Shown: positions 51,718 to 63,076 of the stretch, piece by piece
How positions within the stretch are numbered: the first letter of the stretch is position 1
How the letters are laid out: every line of letters begins with the position of its first letter
Source of the DNA: Perilla frutescens
Lineage: Eukaryota > Streptophyta > Magnoliopsida > Lamiales > Lamiaceae
DNA: 64,000 bases
Reading direction: 5' to 3'
NCBI GenBank assembly: GCA_026008535.1
Contig: BRKX01000007.1
Coordinates: forward strand, 60,191,001 to 60,255,000
The notes under the pieces: generated by a model
The model's database searches: none
Told to the model about the DNA's origin: nothing
What the model saw: the letters and a program-made list of their open reading frames with translations, nothing else
Program-made: the position numbers and the translations under genes

Positions 51718-53330
51718 TGTTAGGAAAAACTATCAAGGAACCTCTAGAAAAGGTTTTGATGAGATGTCAAAACTATTTATGAAAAACTAACTAAAATTCA
51801 AGCTGTAGATCTGAGCTGACCAATCCAGAGCATCAAAGAGGAACTCAATTGAAGTTGAAGTCAACCAAACTGGAAGTATGGTCTACCAGCTGGGAGGATA
51901 CGTCAACTAGTCAAAACACAATTCAGTTGTGGATTTAAAGAGTCGAACCAGTCGAAACAAACTGACAGCTAAGTCAGCTAAGCTGAGGAGAAAAGAATCA
52001 ACTAGACTGAAGGAACTGATATGAGATCAGTTCAAACTAAAAGACTGAAAGTATCTAACTGATGGCCAAACTAAAGTGTACAGACAAATCAACTAAAGGC
52101 CAGAACTGAAGTCAGCCAGCTTGTGATCAGTCAAGCGGATAAGAAAGCTTAAGAATGATTAATCAAACTGACAAGCTAGTCAAAAAGAACTTGAGATCAG
52201 CTGAACTAGAGAAAGAAGCTCAGAACTGCCAACTGGAGCAATAGTCAAACTGAGCTAACAAGCTCAGAACTGCCAACTGGAGCAATAGTCAAGCTGAGCT
52301 GACAAGCTCAGAACTACCAACTGGAGTAACAACCAAACTGAACAGACAAGTTCAGAACTGCCACCAGAGAACCCTAGAAGTTATTACTCAACCAGCGTAT
52401 CTTGGAATAAATGCTTCAACGGAGATCCTGGAATTAAACATCCAATGAAGATCGATTGGCAAAGCAACGGCTACTTGAATCAAAAGCTCCAGCGATCAAT
52501 AAAGACCATCTGCCATTGATGAACCAACAGAGCCATCGATCAATGGAACTCAACGGTCATAAAATCACTCCTCTATAAAAGACGAGTGAATTAAAGTTTT
52601 TAAAAAACTCTTGTCTCCCAGACTTTTTGCAATACTTATTCTTGAAGCCTTTATTCAAGCAGAGCTTTCTTTCTACCTCCTAGCTCAAGTTCAGCATTTG
52701 CTAAAAACTGTGAGAGTCCAACTGAGAAGAAGAATTCAAAGAGTCAAAACATTCAGCCAGCTGTTGATAAACCAGCTAGGGCAGTCTTCTCAGTTTCAGC
52801 AATACAACAATCAACTACTCAGTTCAATTGAAGGAGCACATCAGTTGATATCCCCCTGTTCAAGACTAACCTCTTGAAGATCGAAAGAGATCTAAAACCT
52901 TGTAAAGACATTAATAGCACCTACCTTCTTAGCGAGCAGTTAGGGACTTCAAGTGTGAGCCGTCGACCCGCTGAGGTAGCGAGCAGTTACCAGATTCAGC
53001 CAACTGTCCTTCATTGTGTAATTTGTAAAGAAACTCAAGTTATATAGTGAAGTTGCCCTTCTGCGGAAGGAAGAGAGAACGTAGAAGTTTGAGACTTCGA
53101 ACCTCTATAAATCATTTATGTGTTGTACTGTTTTGATTAACTGCATATCTTTGAACTGTACACAAGCTCACACAATCTGCACTCAAGTTATCCAAAGTAC
53201 TTACTCTAACTGTGCATAGATAAGTTTCTAAACGAGTCAAGGGCCCTTATTATTCCGCAATTAAAGCAAAAGTTTTATTCAGTTTATTCACCCCCCCTCT
53301 AAAATGATATCAACTTGCCTAGGACCAACA
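51718..53330 (+). repeat. 3' LTR of the complete Sirevirus-like element
   Basis: 1,613 bp, TGTTAGG...CCAACA. About 4% different from the 5' LTR in the first 240 bases, plus two fewer 44-bp repeat units. TATA box CTATAAAAG at 52,572. Followed by the target duplication GAATT. Confidence 0.93.
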
Positions 53331-53689
53331 GAATTTTAGAACGTAAAAATGAGATTCTGAGCGGGGAGCGGATCCTTTTAAATGGATGATCTCTTCTCTC
53401 TTGTGAAGTCGAATAATAGTTTCGTTAGACACAGAAAATTTGGAGTGAAATCCCACCAAATCTGTATCTGACGATTAGAAGTTGTAGAGATGCCGACTAG
53501 CCATTACTAACAAAGTGCATGATCATCTTTTGAGAGATGTTCATAAACATCTTTAGTGAACTTTATTCATAAATTCTCCTATTCAGTTCATCCTTTTTGC
53601 AGGTTCTTCCTATGACCTGCTGGGTATGAAATAAATACACTCACACACCATTAGGCTGACTAATGATGAATGCAAAGACCCAATAAGGA

Positions 53690-54985
53690 TCTTAACTTCT
53701 CAAATCTTACAGTATCCAAGCCTTTGGTAAATAAATCTGCTAGTTGATCTTCTGTGTTGACATGCTCAATCTTCAGAATGTGTTTGGTCCTTGTCATGTA
53801 ATGATATCTGATATCATTGTGTTTGGTCCTTGAATGCTAGACTGGATTTTTTGATATGTTGATGGCACTCATGTTGTCACGGAATAGAGTGGAGACATCA
53901 TGTGCAGCTTCATAGTCCTTCATCATCTATAGAATCTACACGATTTAAGTATACCTATTTCCTGCTGCTATGTACTCGGCTTCAGCTGTAGAGAGAGATA
54001 TGCAATTTTGCTTCTTGTTGAACCAGGAAACAAAATTGTTTCCTACAAAGAAACAAGCACCTGATGTGCTTTTTCTATCATCTGGAGAGCTTGCGCAGTC
54101 AATATCACTGTAAGCCACAATGCTTGAATTTGTATCAGTGGAATACCAGAGACCATACTCAGTTATCTCATTGACATATTTGATAATGTTCTTCACAGCA
54201 TTCAAGTGACTTTCCTTTAGACATGCTTGATATTTGGCACATACTCCAACACTATATGCTATGTCAGGTCTGCTGGCTATCAGATATAGCAAGCTTCCAA
54301 TCATACTTCTTAGAGGGTTTGATCAACTTCAGTTCTTGCATCATCCTTGGTGATCTTGGTTGTTGTCCCGATTGGAGTCCTCTTGTGCTTACTGCTTTCT
54401 AATCCAAATTTCTTGACAAGACCTTTGGCATATTTGGATTGAGATATGAAGATAACTTCTTTTGTTTCCTTGATCTGTAGCCCTAGAAAGTATTTCAGAT
54501 CTCCCACCAAGCTCATCTCAAATTCAGTCTCCATGTCCTTGATGAAGTTCATGACCATCTTCTCTGACTTTGATCCAAATATGATGTCATCCACATATAG
54601 TTGGACAATGATTACTATAGTATTCTCCTTTTTTTATGAATAGAGTCTTGTTCTTTCCTCCTTTTATGTATCCCTTGCTTAGCAGATAATTTGCAAGCCT
54701 CTCATACCAAGCTTGAGGAGCTTGTTTCAGACCATAAAGAGCTTTCTTAAGCTTATTTAAATGGTCTGGAAAGTGAGGATCTTCAAACCCTTTTGGTTGA
54801 GCAACATACACCGGTTTGTTGAGGAAACCATTGAGGAAGACACTTTTCACATCCATTTGATGTAGCTTGACCTTTAGTTGGCAGGTTATGACACGAAGTA
54901 ATCTTACAGATTCTAGTCTTGTCATAGAAGCAAAAGTCTCATCAAAGTCAATTCCTTTAATCTGAGAGTATCCTTGAGCAACCAA
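53690..54985 (-). pseudogene. Reverse transcriptase and RNase H of the minus-strand copia element
   Basis: RT motifs on the minus strand: GYSQIKGIDFDETFA, QMDVKSVFLNGFLNKPVYVAQP, ALYGLKQAPQAWYE and YVDDIIFGSK (near 54,590, right after a frameshift). RNase H: SDIDCASSPDDRKSTSG and STAEAEYIAAGN; the last part (DNMSAINISKNPV) is frame-broken to about 53,690. A stop at about 54,310 separates the RT from the RNase H piece. It is more similar in style to Sirevirus RT than to other copia lineages. Confidence 0.85.
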
Positions 54986-55194
54986 TGTTGCCTTATTCCT
55001 TATGATGTTTCCTTCTTCATCGAACTTGTTTCTGAAAATCCACTTTGTCTAATAATGTTGACATCATCTAGGACTGGAACAAGATCCAAAACATCATTCT
55101 TCTTGAATTGCAACAATTCTTCATGTATGTCCTCGATCCAGTACTGATCTTGCAAAGATTCCTTCACATTCTTAGGCTCAGTCTTTGATGTGAA

Positions 55195-56715
55195 TCAGAC
55201 ATTAGAAATTAGTTCCTGAACTTTTGCTCTGCTTCTTGCCTTCAGCGAGTGATGCACATCTCCTATGATTACTATTGTTGTATAATTCTTAACAATATGT
55301 TTGTATATCCTTTTGGAAGTCACAATTGGTTCTTCATTAGATAAGTCTGACTTCTCTGAAAGTTCTTCAGCCGGTTCAAAGACATCTTGATGAACATCTT
55401 CATCATCACTCTTGAAGTCTTGAGTATCATCAAATTTAACATTGAAAGACTCAATAATAGTTCTTATTTCAGTGTTGTAGACCCTGTAGGACTTGCTGTT
55501 CTTTGAATATCCAAGAAAGATACCTTCAATTCCTCTATTCTCCATCTTGGTTAGATATTCTCTATCATTGAGAATGTAACAGGTGCACCCGAAGATCTGG
55601 AAGTATTTGACAATAAGCTTTCTTTCCTTCCATAGCTCATATGGAGTGACTAATGTTCCAAGTCTGCTAAGAACCTCGATTACTGATATGGCATGATGTG
55701 TAGATTGCCTCAGCCCAGAAGTGAGTAGCAATGTTGTTTCCAGCAATCATTGCTCTAGCTATCTCTTGAAGAGTCATATTCTTCCTTTCAACAATTCTAT
55801 TCTGTTGGGGAGTCTTTGGTGCAAAATATTCATGCTGATTCTAAGCTCTTCACAAAAGTCATCAAATAGCTTGTTCTCAAAATCCTTCCCATGATCACTT
55901 CTGATTCTCTTAATTGGAACTCCCTTTTCCACAGAAACTTTACAGGCTAATTTCTTAAAAGCTGTAAATGTTTCTGTTTTGTCTCTTAAAAACTCAACCC
56001 AGATAAATCTAGAGAAATCATCTATGCAGACAAACACGTACCTCTTTCCAACATAGCTTTTATTAGCCATTGGTCCTATTAGATCCATGTGGAGAAGATC
56101 TAGAATCCTGCTAGAGGTGGTGTGTTGAACATCCTTGTGTTGAGATCTAACTTGCTTCCCTAATTTGCAGGGACCACAGACTTTGTTGCAGTCGACCTTG
56201 ATATTTGGAATCCCTTTTATCATATCTTTGTTGATCAGCTTTCGAAGATTCATAAAGTGAATATGGCCAAGCTTCTGATGCCATAACTCAGTTTCATCCA
56301 AGGATGTTCTTTGACAAGTTATTGAACGTTTAGTAGGGATATTGAATTCGTAGTAGCTGTAAGATGATCTCTTTCCTTCTATGAATACTTCACTATCTTT
56401 CTTGTAGGCCTTGCAATCATCTTTGGTGAAGATTACAGTCATATCATCATCACAAAGCTGACTGATACTAATCAGATTGGCTTTCAGTCCATCTACCAAC
56501 ATGGCTTTCTTGAAGTTGGGCATTCCTTTAACATTCAGAACTCCTCTGCCCATGACTTTGCCCTTCTTTCCATCTCCAAAGGTAACAAAGTCAGATGTGC
56601 AGGTCCTCAAATCTTTCACTACTGCACTGTCACCTGTCATATGTCTTGAGTATCCACTGTTAAAGTACCAACTATTAAAGTACCTCGAGGAGTGATTTGT
56701 GATTTTACACAGGGT
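55195..56715 (-). pseudogene. Protease and integrase of the minus-strand copia element
   Basis: The segment begins right after the truncation at about 56,715. The protease active site reads WYFNSGYSRHM: the catalytic Asp (DSG) is Asn and the following Cys is Tyr. LISISQLCDDDM and ELWHQKLGHIHF with CGPCKLGKQ (zinc-binding domain) follow. Integrase core: IDDFSRFIWVEFL and RIRSDHGKDFEN are present; the Glu region is broken by a frameshift near 55,770. The 55,195-55,746 piece continues the integrase C-terminus (ELWKERKLIVKYFQIFGCTC; IFLGYSKNSKSYRV). Confidence 0.85.
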
Positions 56716-56985
56716 CAAAATCAGATGCGCCGAATATTCAACAAATTCATCACTTTAGCTGCAAAACTCTTAAACACATCAAAACACCAAATGATAGGAA
56801 TTAAAGCATAAAGCTAGTAAATCACACAACTTCTCAAGATAAAAGATATCAGAACATGTCTAAAAGTTGTGTGAAATACACAGCTGTCAGTGGTCGAACT
56901 GTAATCCTAGCTTATAAGTTATAAAGAGATCCTTGATCTCGTAAATAAATAATCAAATCTCTTAAATTAAAATAATAGTACATAC

Positions 56986-57123
56986 ATAAGACTTATAAGG
57001 TCCTCCCAGTAGAGATGACCTAGTGGTGGAGTGAGATTGCTTGGAGACCAAAGGTCATGGGTTCAAATCTTCTCAATACCATCAGGTCAGGTATGTGAGT
57101 AAAAAAAATATAAGACTTATAAG
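56986..57123 (+). mobile_element. Short SINE with 14-bp target site duplication
   Basis: An element of about 110 bp (57,000-57,109) is flanked by exact copies of ATAAGACTTATAAG (56,986-56,999 and 57,110-57,123). It has an A-box-like cctagtggtggagtg and a B-box GGTTCAAATC (57,059-57,068), the internal promoter of tRNA-derived genes, and ends in an A-rich tail. This is the pattern of a short plant SINE mobilised by LINE machinery. Confidence 0.78.
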
Positions 57124-58536
57124 ATCATAATCCTACACCATAGCTCCCTAGCATGGACTATAACAATATACAAAATTTTTGGATGACAAAAGAGGTTTTA
57201 CGGTTTTATGCAAACTTTGAAAAATCGCATAAAATTCATTTTAACTCTGATTGAGGAACGATCAAAAGCTACTCGAACATCTCGAATCAACCTACAATTG
57301 ATTAGATATTCTCAAGATCAATTCCAACAAGAACTGCCAGAAAATTGAGGAGAATGTTACTATTCACTAGTGAAAAAGACACCAAAATCAATCATGTTTT
57401 CAGCTCGATCAAACTCAATTCTTGCCAAATTTTTAGAAAATAGTATATTTTTCTTATGAAAAGAAAATGAAGAATCCAACGATGCAACTTATTTTTGGAT
57501 CCAATGGTCGGATTGATAGTCAACTCAAAGCAGCCCCCTTTTCACAATATTTGGGAAAAATATAGTCCAAACTCATGTCAAATTCTCTAAAAGCAACCCT
57601 ATATTTCTAGAAATTTGGAAACTAATCGAGACCTTTGGAAATAAATAAAATAGACTCAAGTCTATTTCGAAATATTTAAACAACTCCTATAATTGAAGAA
57701 CAACACAAAATTATCATACAAACCCTAAGATTTTAGCTCCAAATGAATCGACATATCTTCAAGGTTCATGGATAAGTCACAAAAAATTAAAATTAATTTG
57801 AACTCAAGCATCAACCGCTATATTTAACAAATACTTAATTAATATAAAATGAACATTAAACTTCTAAAAAAAAGTATGCAAAACAGCTATGAAAATCTAC
57901 TTTTCAATGTTTTAGAAAAATGGACTTCTCAACTAATATTTATATTTAAGGGTTCAAACATTAATCATAATTAAACTGAAATAGATAAAATCATAGCTCA
58001 TGAAGAGAGATTATTAGCTTTATATTTCAGAATAAATAAGATATGATCCTACACCTATGAGGACTAACATATACGAGTCTGGGATTTTTCTCAAAACCCA
58101 AGCTTTCGGTATAAAAAAAATAACTGTTTAAATTAAATAATTGAGATTATTCAAAACTCGTCCGAAAATTATGAAATTCGACAGGCAAATAGAAAACATT
58201 ATTTAGAACAACTTTCGAGCACAAACTTCTTAGATTTGAAGGCCCGAATGGGCTGAAATTTAAGGAAAATAGTAGCAGATCGGGGCCCCTTTATTTTCAT
58301 TTTTTCATCATTTTGACTGATTTTCAGCCATCGGATGACAACGACATCAAAAGACGAAATGTAGAACATATATAAATACACGACATATTAAAATTTGGGA
58401 GAAAAGGATGAGAAATGGACTGAAATGACAATGATGAAGGCAGCAGATGACGTCGGCTAGGCGGGCTGTTGTAGTGGTGCTGGTGGCGTGGCTATGTCTC
58501 GGCTACTGCGTCGCCCCTCCGGTGACTCAGCGGTGG

Positions 58537-59906
58537 TGATGATCCTAGACGAGTCATATTTAGTTTAGAGGGGGTGAGTAAACTATTTTCCAAACTGAGA
58601 AGTAAATGCGAAATTCTTTGGGGCCCTTGACTCATTTAACCTTGATAGCTTGTCTATTTTCAGTTTGCTCAGAAGTGTCAGTTATGTTTGAGCTTGTGTG
58701 TAGTCTTTCAAAGATAGGTAAAACGTATAAATGTAAAGTACAACACATAATCGGTTTATAGAGGTTCAAAGCCTTAAAACTTCTACGTCCTCTCTTCCTT
58801 CTTCAGAAGGGATAAATTCACTATATAACTTGAGTTCACTTTACAAATTATACAATAAAAGTAAGGTTAGATGAACCTGGTAACAATGAGTTGCTTTACA
58901 GAGTTACCTCAGCTGGGTCGACAGCTCACACTTATAGTCTCCGACAGGTAGCATTGCGGTGACAGTTTCTTTAACGACGGCTCACACTTAGTCAGAGAGT
59001 TAGGTGCTATTGACGTCTTTACAAGATTTTATATCACTTTCAATCTTCAAGAGGGTTGGTGTTGAACTTTGACTTATTAACGGAATGTGCTCCTTGAACT
59101 GGGCTGACGTTGATGCTGATATGAAACTTTTGAGAAGAATCCTTAACTGGAGTTTGATCCTGAGCTAGATTTTCGTTTGAGATGTCAGGCTTTTTTCTTC
59201 TCGTGTGGACTTTTCAGATAGCTTATAGTTTTCTCTCAATGTATAGCTATTACAATTTGAACGATTTTCTTCACTCTAGAATGGATAAACTGAATAACTT
59301 TAATCAGTTTGAAAATTACAATATAAATGATTTATCTAGCAAGAATAGATTGTATGATGAAACTTTAGATGGTGCAAATAGAGAGTCATTCTAAGTTTCG
59401 TGGAAAAGTTTCTTGGAAATTTTGATTCATCCACCTTATATAGATGAAATGAATAATGACCGTTGCTTGATAGCAAAATTGCTATCTTGTTGGTGCAGGG
59501 AGCCATTTGAGAGATTGGACTCCTTTTAGCATTGAAGTCTATGTTGAGTTATGTGGTCTCTTTCAGTTTCATTATGCTTGGCTTCATTCAGTTTGGTAGG
59601 CTTTAGCTCGGAAGCCTCGCTTCTTCAGTTCAGAGGCCTTGTGTCGAACTTGTTTGATGGCCTTCTCTTCAGTTAAGTTCCGCTTTATAGCAAACTTGTT
59701 TGATGGCCTTCTCTTCAGTTCACAAACTGATCTTTGATACTTGTGCTTCAGTTTAGTCCATAAACTGAACTTGTTTTGGCAACTGATCAAGACTCGTTGG
59801 ATTTCTTTGGCTAAGTTCCAAGGTGAACTTGGTTCAATTTTTCTTTATATTTTGCTGGTTTTTCGACATCTCATCAAAACCCTTATCTACATAATTTTGC
59901 CTAACA
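58537..59906 (-). repeat. Solo LTR of the Sirevirus-like family
   Basis: The 1,370-bp LTR lies in reverse orientation: its minus-strand start TGTTAGGCAAAATTATG is at 59,906, and its end (TAGGATCATCA on the minus strand) is at 58,537. It resembles the LTRs at 35,818 and 51,718 (for example the leader text around 58,740-58,900 corresponds to 37,250-37,330). It is flanked by exact GGTGG duplications (58,532-58,536 and 59,907-59,911), so the internal region was removed by LTR-LTR recombination after insertion. Confidence 0.86.
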
Positions 59907-60455
59907 GGTGGCCAAGTGGTCGGCTGCTCTAATGACCTCCCTCTCCCCCGCATTCTCTCTCATTCTCATATCTCTCTCAGCTCTAATCTCTTTTTTTTTT
60001 CTTTTCTCTTTCTTTTCTATGTCGATCTGCTTTGCTTCTCTCTCTCTTTTTTCTCACTCTGCTCTCTCTCTTTCTCTCTCTAATATATTATAAGGGGAAT
60101 GTGGGCTCCTTTCTTTAGATGAGTGAATCCCCAAATTTAGAAATAGAGGTGTATATATATATATATATACCAACATCTAATTAACCCTAATTTAGAAGTT
60201 AAATTAGATATTAAATCATATCTTGAACAATTGGACTCATATTTGGATAAAATAAATTTTTATAAGTCTGTATTGACGAGCACTATCGTCTAATGTGTTC
60301 GCTCATCTCACTCTGACAACAATTTAGGTTGAAGATAAATTTAATATTAAATGGGCTTAAAAGCATAATACTTGGCCCATTAAAAAATGACTTGGAACAT
60401 TATTTAGGCCTTAAAAATAAAAGATTGGGCTCGAATTTGATTTTGGGACGTTACA

Positions 60456-60809
60456 AGTTATGTGATTTTTATAGATTTTATGGTCATTATGTTATCATTT
60501 GGGGTTTTTTATGTATTTATGAGTTTTTCAGTATTAGTGGTGAATTTGATGATTATTTGATGCAAAATGATCAAATATGTGCTTAGAGAGTTAAAGACCA
60601 ATTAGGTCATTGGACCGAATTTACGGAGCAAAGCCCATGAGAATTGATGGAAATAATTAAAAATTATCCAAATGGGTGTTTGAAGAACATAGAAATATGG
60701 AGAATTGAGTAAGAAGTGTCGTGTAAGTTGAATCGACTTAATCGAATGAGAAACGAGTGAGAACAGACCACTTTAGTAAAGCCCATGCATACAGGGTCAT
60801 CCCAGTGAG
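60456..60809. other. Unassigned stretch between two LTR-like regions
   Basis: About 350 bases with no gene and no repeat that I can match elsewhere in the window. An open frame at 60,329-60,586 crosses the LTR boundary and is not supported. Confidence 0.4.
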
Positions 60810-63076
60810 TGATTGGTCTTTATTTGTCCTATTTTATCATAGGAATTTAGTATCTTTAGTGTGTTTTTTCCTTTGTTTTCATGATATTTTTAAGTTATTT
60901 CCTTCACGTTTGCTCTTTTGGTGAGTTGGGCCAGGTTTGTGCAAAACTTGAGCTTTTGTGTTAAAAAGCAGGATTTTATGGCATAAAAGTGGCTGGGAGG
61001 CAAAGCTCTCAATTGAAGCTCTAGCTTGTTGATAGGTCCTAAAATCACCCGACGGTAATGGACCAAACTGATGGCCGAGCTTAAGTCATACCCTAAACTG
61101 ATTAGTTTTGGGGTTAAGCTGAAGATTCCAAGCAGGAGCTGAGAGCTTGGAGCTGAGCTGGTGCCACAACTGATGGGATCAGTTGAAGTACCTCAACTGA
61201 TGAACTGAACTGATGGGGCCAAGAGCTTGGAGCTACAGCTGAAGAACCAAGAGCTGAGCTGGAGCTGAACTTGAACCACAACTGATCGGATCAGTTGAAG
61301 TCTCCAACTGATGAAGGCCGACTAAAACTGAACCAAAAGCCAACTAATTAGGGGTGCACAAAAACTTGTCCAGGCCGATCAAACCGGCCAACCCAAACCA
61401 GATTTGGGTTGTATGACTTATAATGATTATAGGCCGAATTTGTTTAGGTCCATACATATTGTAGGCCGATCTTATTGGGTTGGCTCATGGGTTTAAGAGT
61501 TTTCACCCAAACCAACCCGAACTAACCCGTTACTCATTATTTATTTATTTTTATATAATTTTTTTATGTATGTGTAAAATTTTAATTGTAACACTCTTAA
61601 GTTCTTATGAACTTTATTTATAATTTTTAGACTTTTATATTTTTTGTGGAGAACTTTAATATCTAGTATTTAGTTTTTATTTGATTTATCTGTGACTACA
61701 ACTCAATCATTATATATAGTTGTTTACATGTTTTTGTTTGCTAAGAAAATTATGCATATACAATGATACATGGCATGCATACTTATTGTATTTGATCGGT
61801 TTTTTTTTTGTTAATATTGTTTATAATATGTGATTAATGATTTTGAAAGTCATTTTTTTTTAAGTTTTGGTCAAATTAATTTCAAAGTTTAATTTTTATT
61901 TTTTTTAGTCATAACCCGATGAACCCAACCCAACCCAAACCTTATATTCATGTGAGAAGTAGGGTTAGGTTGTGAAAAAAATAGAGGATTAATGGTTTAT
62001 AATTTTTTCAAACTGTAGTCTATGGGTTGGCTTATTTAAACACTCTACAACTAATGAACAAAACTGAAGAGAAAAGCTGAAAGCGGAGCTGAAGCAGCCC
62101 CACCGGCACGGGACCCCACGACCGCGGGAGGGTGCTCACGGCGGATGTGCCCCGCAAGTGCGGGGCACGCCAGTCCTGCGAGCGCGAGCGTACCACCGGT
62201 GAGGGTGTGATCAGTCCAGCCCTCGATCAGTTCTCAGCCGCGATCAGCTTGCTCTCTCTTCGATCAGTTTCAAGATGTATCTTCGGGAGATCTATTCTTT
62301 AATGCTCTCCATCACTTGGCCAGCTGGAAGAATTAAATGCACACAGTTCTAGCTAGGAGTAGGAGGATTTTGGGGAACCATCAAGGAATAACTCCACCCT
62401 TTTGCCTTTCTCTCTCTTCACCAATAAATCATCCACCACTTCCATTCATTTGGGGAGACAGACGGAAGGAGAGGGAGAAATTGACAACTTCATTCCCTCT
62501 CAACTTCTCAACAGACACCTATGGGGGATTGTGGATGCATTCTCCTCCCAGATTTCCCATACTTCACCATTTACCACCACCGCAGTTCCAGAGAGAGAGA
62601 AGAAGAGGAGAAGAGGTAAAGAAGCTCAAGCTCAAGGAGGAGACATGAGAAGAGGATTCCAACTTCAAGCCGTCCGTGGAAGCTAAGCTTGCACGAGTAT
62701 TCTCCTCTTTGGTATTTCTTTCCTTAGCTTTAGCTCATTTATAGGGATTTGTCCCAAAACTGACGAGATAAACAAGATTTATATAAGTTTGTATTTTATT
62801 TATCTTTTGATTTATGAAATGAAGAACTTATATGATTGTTGTGTTTTTTTGAGCATGATGGGCTAATTCCTTACGTTAGGGGTAGATAATTGATTTGGTT
62901 TCGATCAATGCTTGTGATAGTCGGTTTCTTGTTGTTGGAATTGTGTTTGTTTATGTTGAGTACTTGGCCACTACTTAGCATTGCTAGGCTCTAGATGAGA
63001 CCAAGAGAAGATTCTAGACCCTGACTTAGGTTCCTTCAATATTAGGTGAATCAGGTTTCGTAAGCCTAATTGTTAG
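60810..63076 (+). repeat. Family X LTR, copy 2 (interrupted by a hAT-type element)
   Basis: Starts TGATTGGTCTTTATTTGTCC and is similar to 29,740-30,430. Contains repeated AACTGATG and GAGCTGA words (61,060-61,320), a GC-rich block (62,098-62,200) and AC/T-rich text with 'ttaggggtagataattg' near 62,875 as in Athila-type LTRs. It ends where another LTR begins at 63,077. Without the hAT element it is about 1.56 kb. The open frame at 62,337-62,648 is leader-like and not supported as a gene. Confidence 0.6.
61349..62047. mobile_element. Non-autonomous hAT-type DNA transposon
   Basis: 699 bp, starting TAGGGGTGCAC and ending ACACTCTA, whose reverse complement TAGAGTGT matches the start imperfectly. 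Flanked by exact 8-bp duplications CAACTAAT (61,341-61,348 and 62,048-62,055), the size made by hAT transposases. Subterminal regions hold several AACCCAACCC / GGGTTGG words, common in plant hAT-derived elements. No transposase ORF is present. Confidence 0.82.

Larger units (their letters stand above)
35818..53330 (+). mobile_element. Complete Sirevirus-like Ty1/copia element with three additional ORFs
   Basis: Both LTRs are present (35,818-37,520 and 51,718-53,330). The flanks are identical 5-bp duplications GAATT (35,813-35,817 and 53,331-53,335). A PBS follows the 5' LTR and a PPT precedes the 3' LTR. The order is gag, (insertion and deletion), RT, RNase H, aORF1, aORF2, aORF3. The RNase H after RT and the missing integrase before it are copia-type; protease and integrase were lost together with the right part of a nested copia insertion. 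About 10 differences in the first 240 LTR bases suggest an insertion that is not recent. Confidence 0.92.
32312..56715 (-). mobile_element. Minus-strand Sirevirus-like copia element, split by a nested insertion
   Basis: Reading right to left: protease and integrase (56,715-55,195), RT and RNase H (54,985-53,690), spacer, then after the nested element (35,818-53,330) an additional ORF (35,694-33,350), a polypurine tract and part of a 3' LTR (32,934-32,312). The two halves meet at the GAATT duplication. Gag, PBS and 5' LTR are missing at the right end. It is related to, but distinct from, the Sirevirus-like family of the nested element (LTR start TGATAATGC instead of TGTTAGG). Confidence 0.75.
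56716..60455 (-). repeat. Probable gypsy LTR (minus strand) hosting a SINE and a solo LTR
   Basis: At 60,455 the minus strand starts TGTAACGTCCCAAAAT, a common start of plant chromovirus LTRs. A TATA-like CTTATAATATATTAG lies near 60,090 on this strand, followed by a GA-rich leader. The part beyond 58,395 has a GC-rich block. The left boundary is not clear: the sequence runs to the copia truncation at 56,715. No gene is seen. Without the solo LTR and the SINE, the LTR would be about 2.2 kb, a usual size for chromovirus LTRs. Call based on composition and the start only. Confidence 0.4.

Noticed and set aside
57000..57109. A tRNA gene suggested by the GGTTCAAATC B-box
   Set aside because: No cloverleaf could be drawn, and the flanking 14-bp duplication with an A-rich tail points to a SINE.
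57124..58536. A host gene in the 1.4 kb AT-rich stretch
   Set aside because: No long frame, no splice-like structure and no recognisable domain; a 60-codon minus-strand frame at 58,199 has no support.
62337..62686. Two overlapping ORFs of about 100 codons downstream of the GC-rich block
   Set aside because: Low-complexity, leader-like sequence inside a family X LTR, no recognised domain, and overlapping frames equally open.
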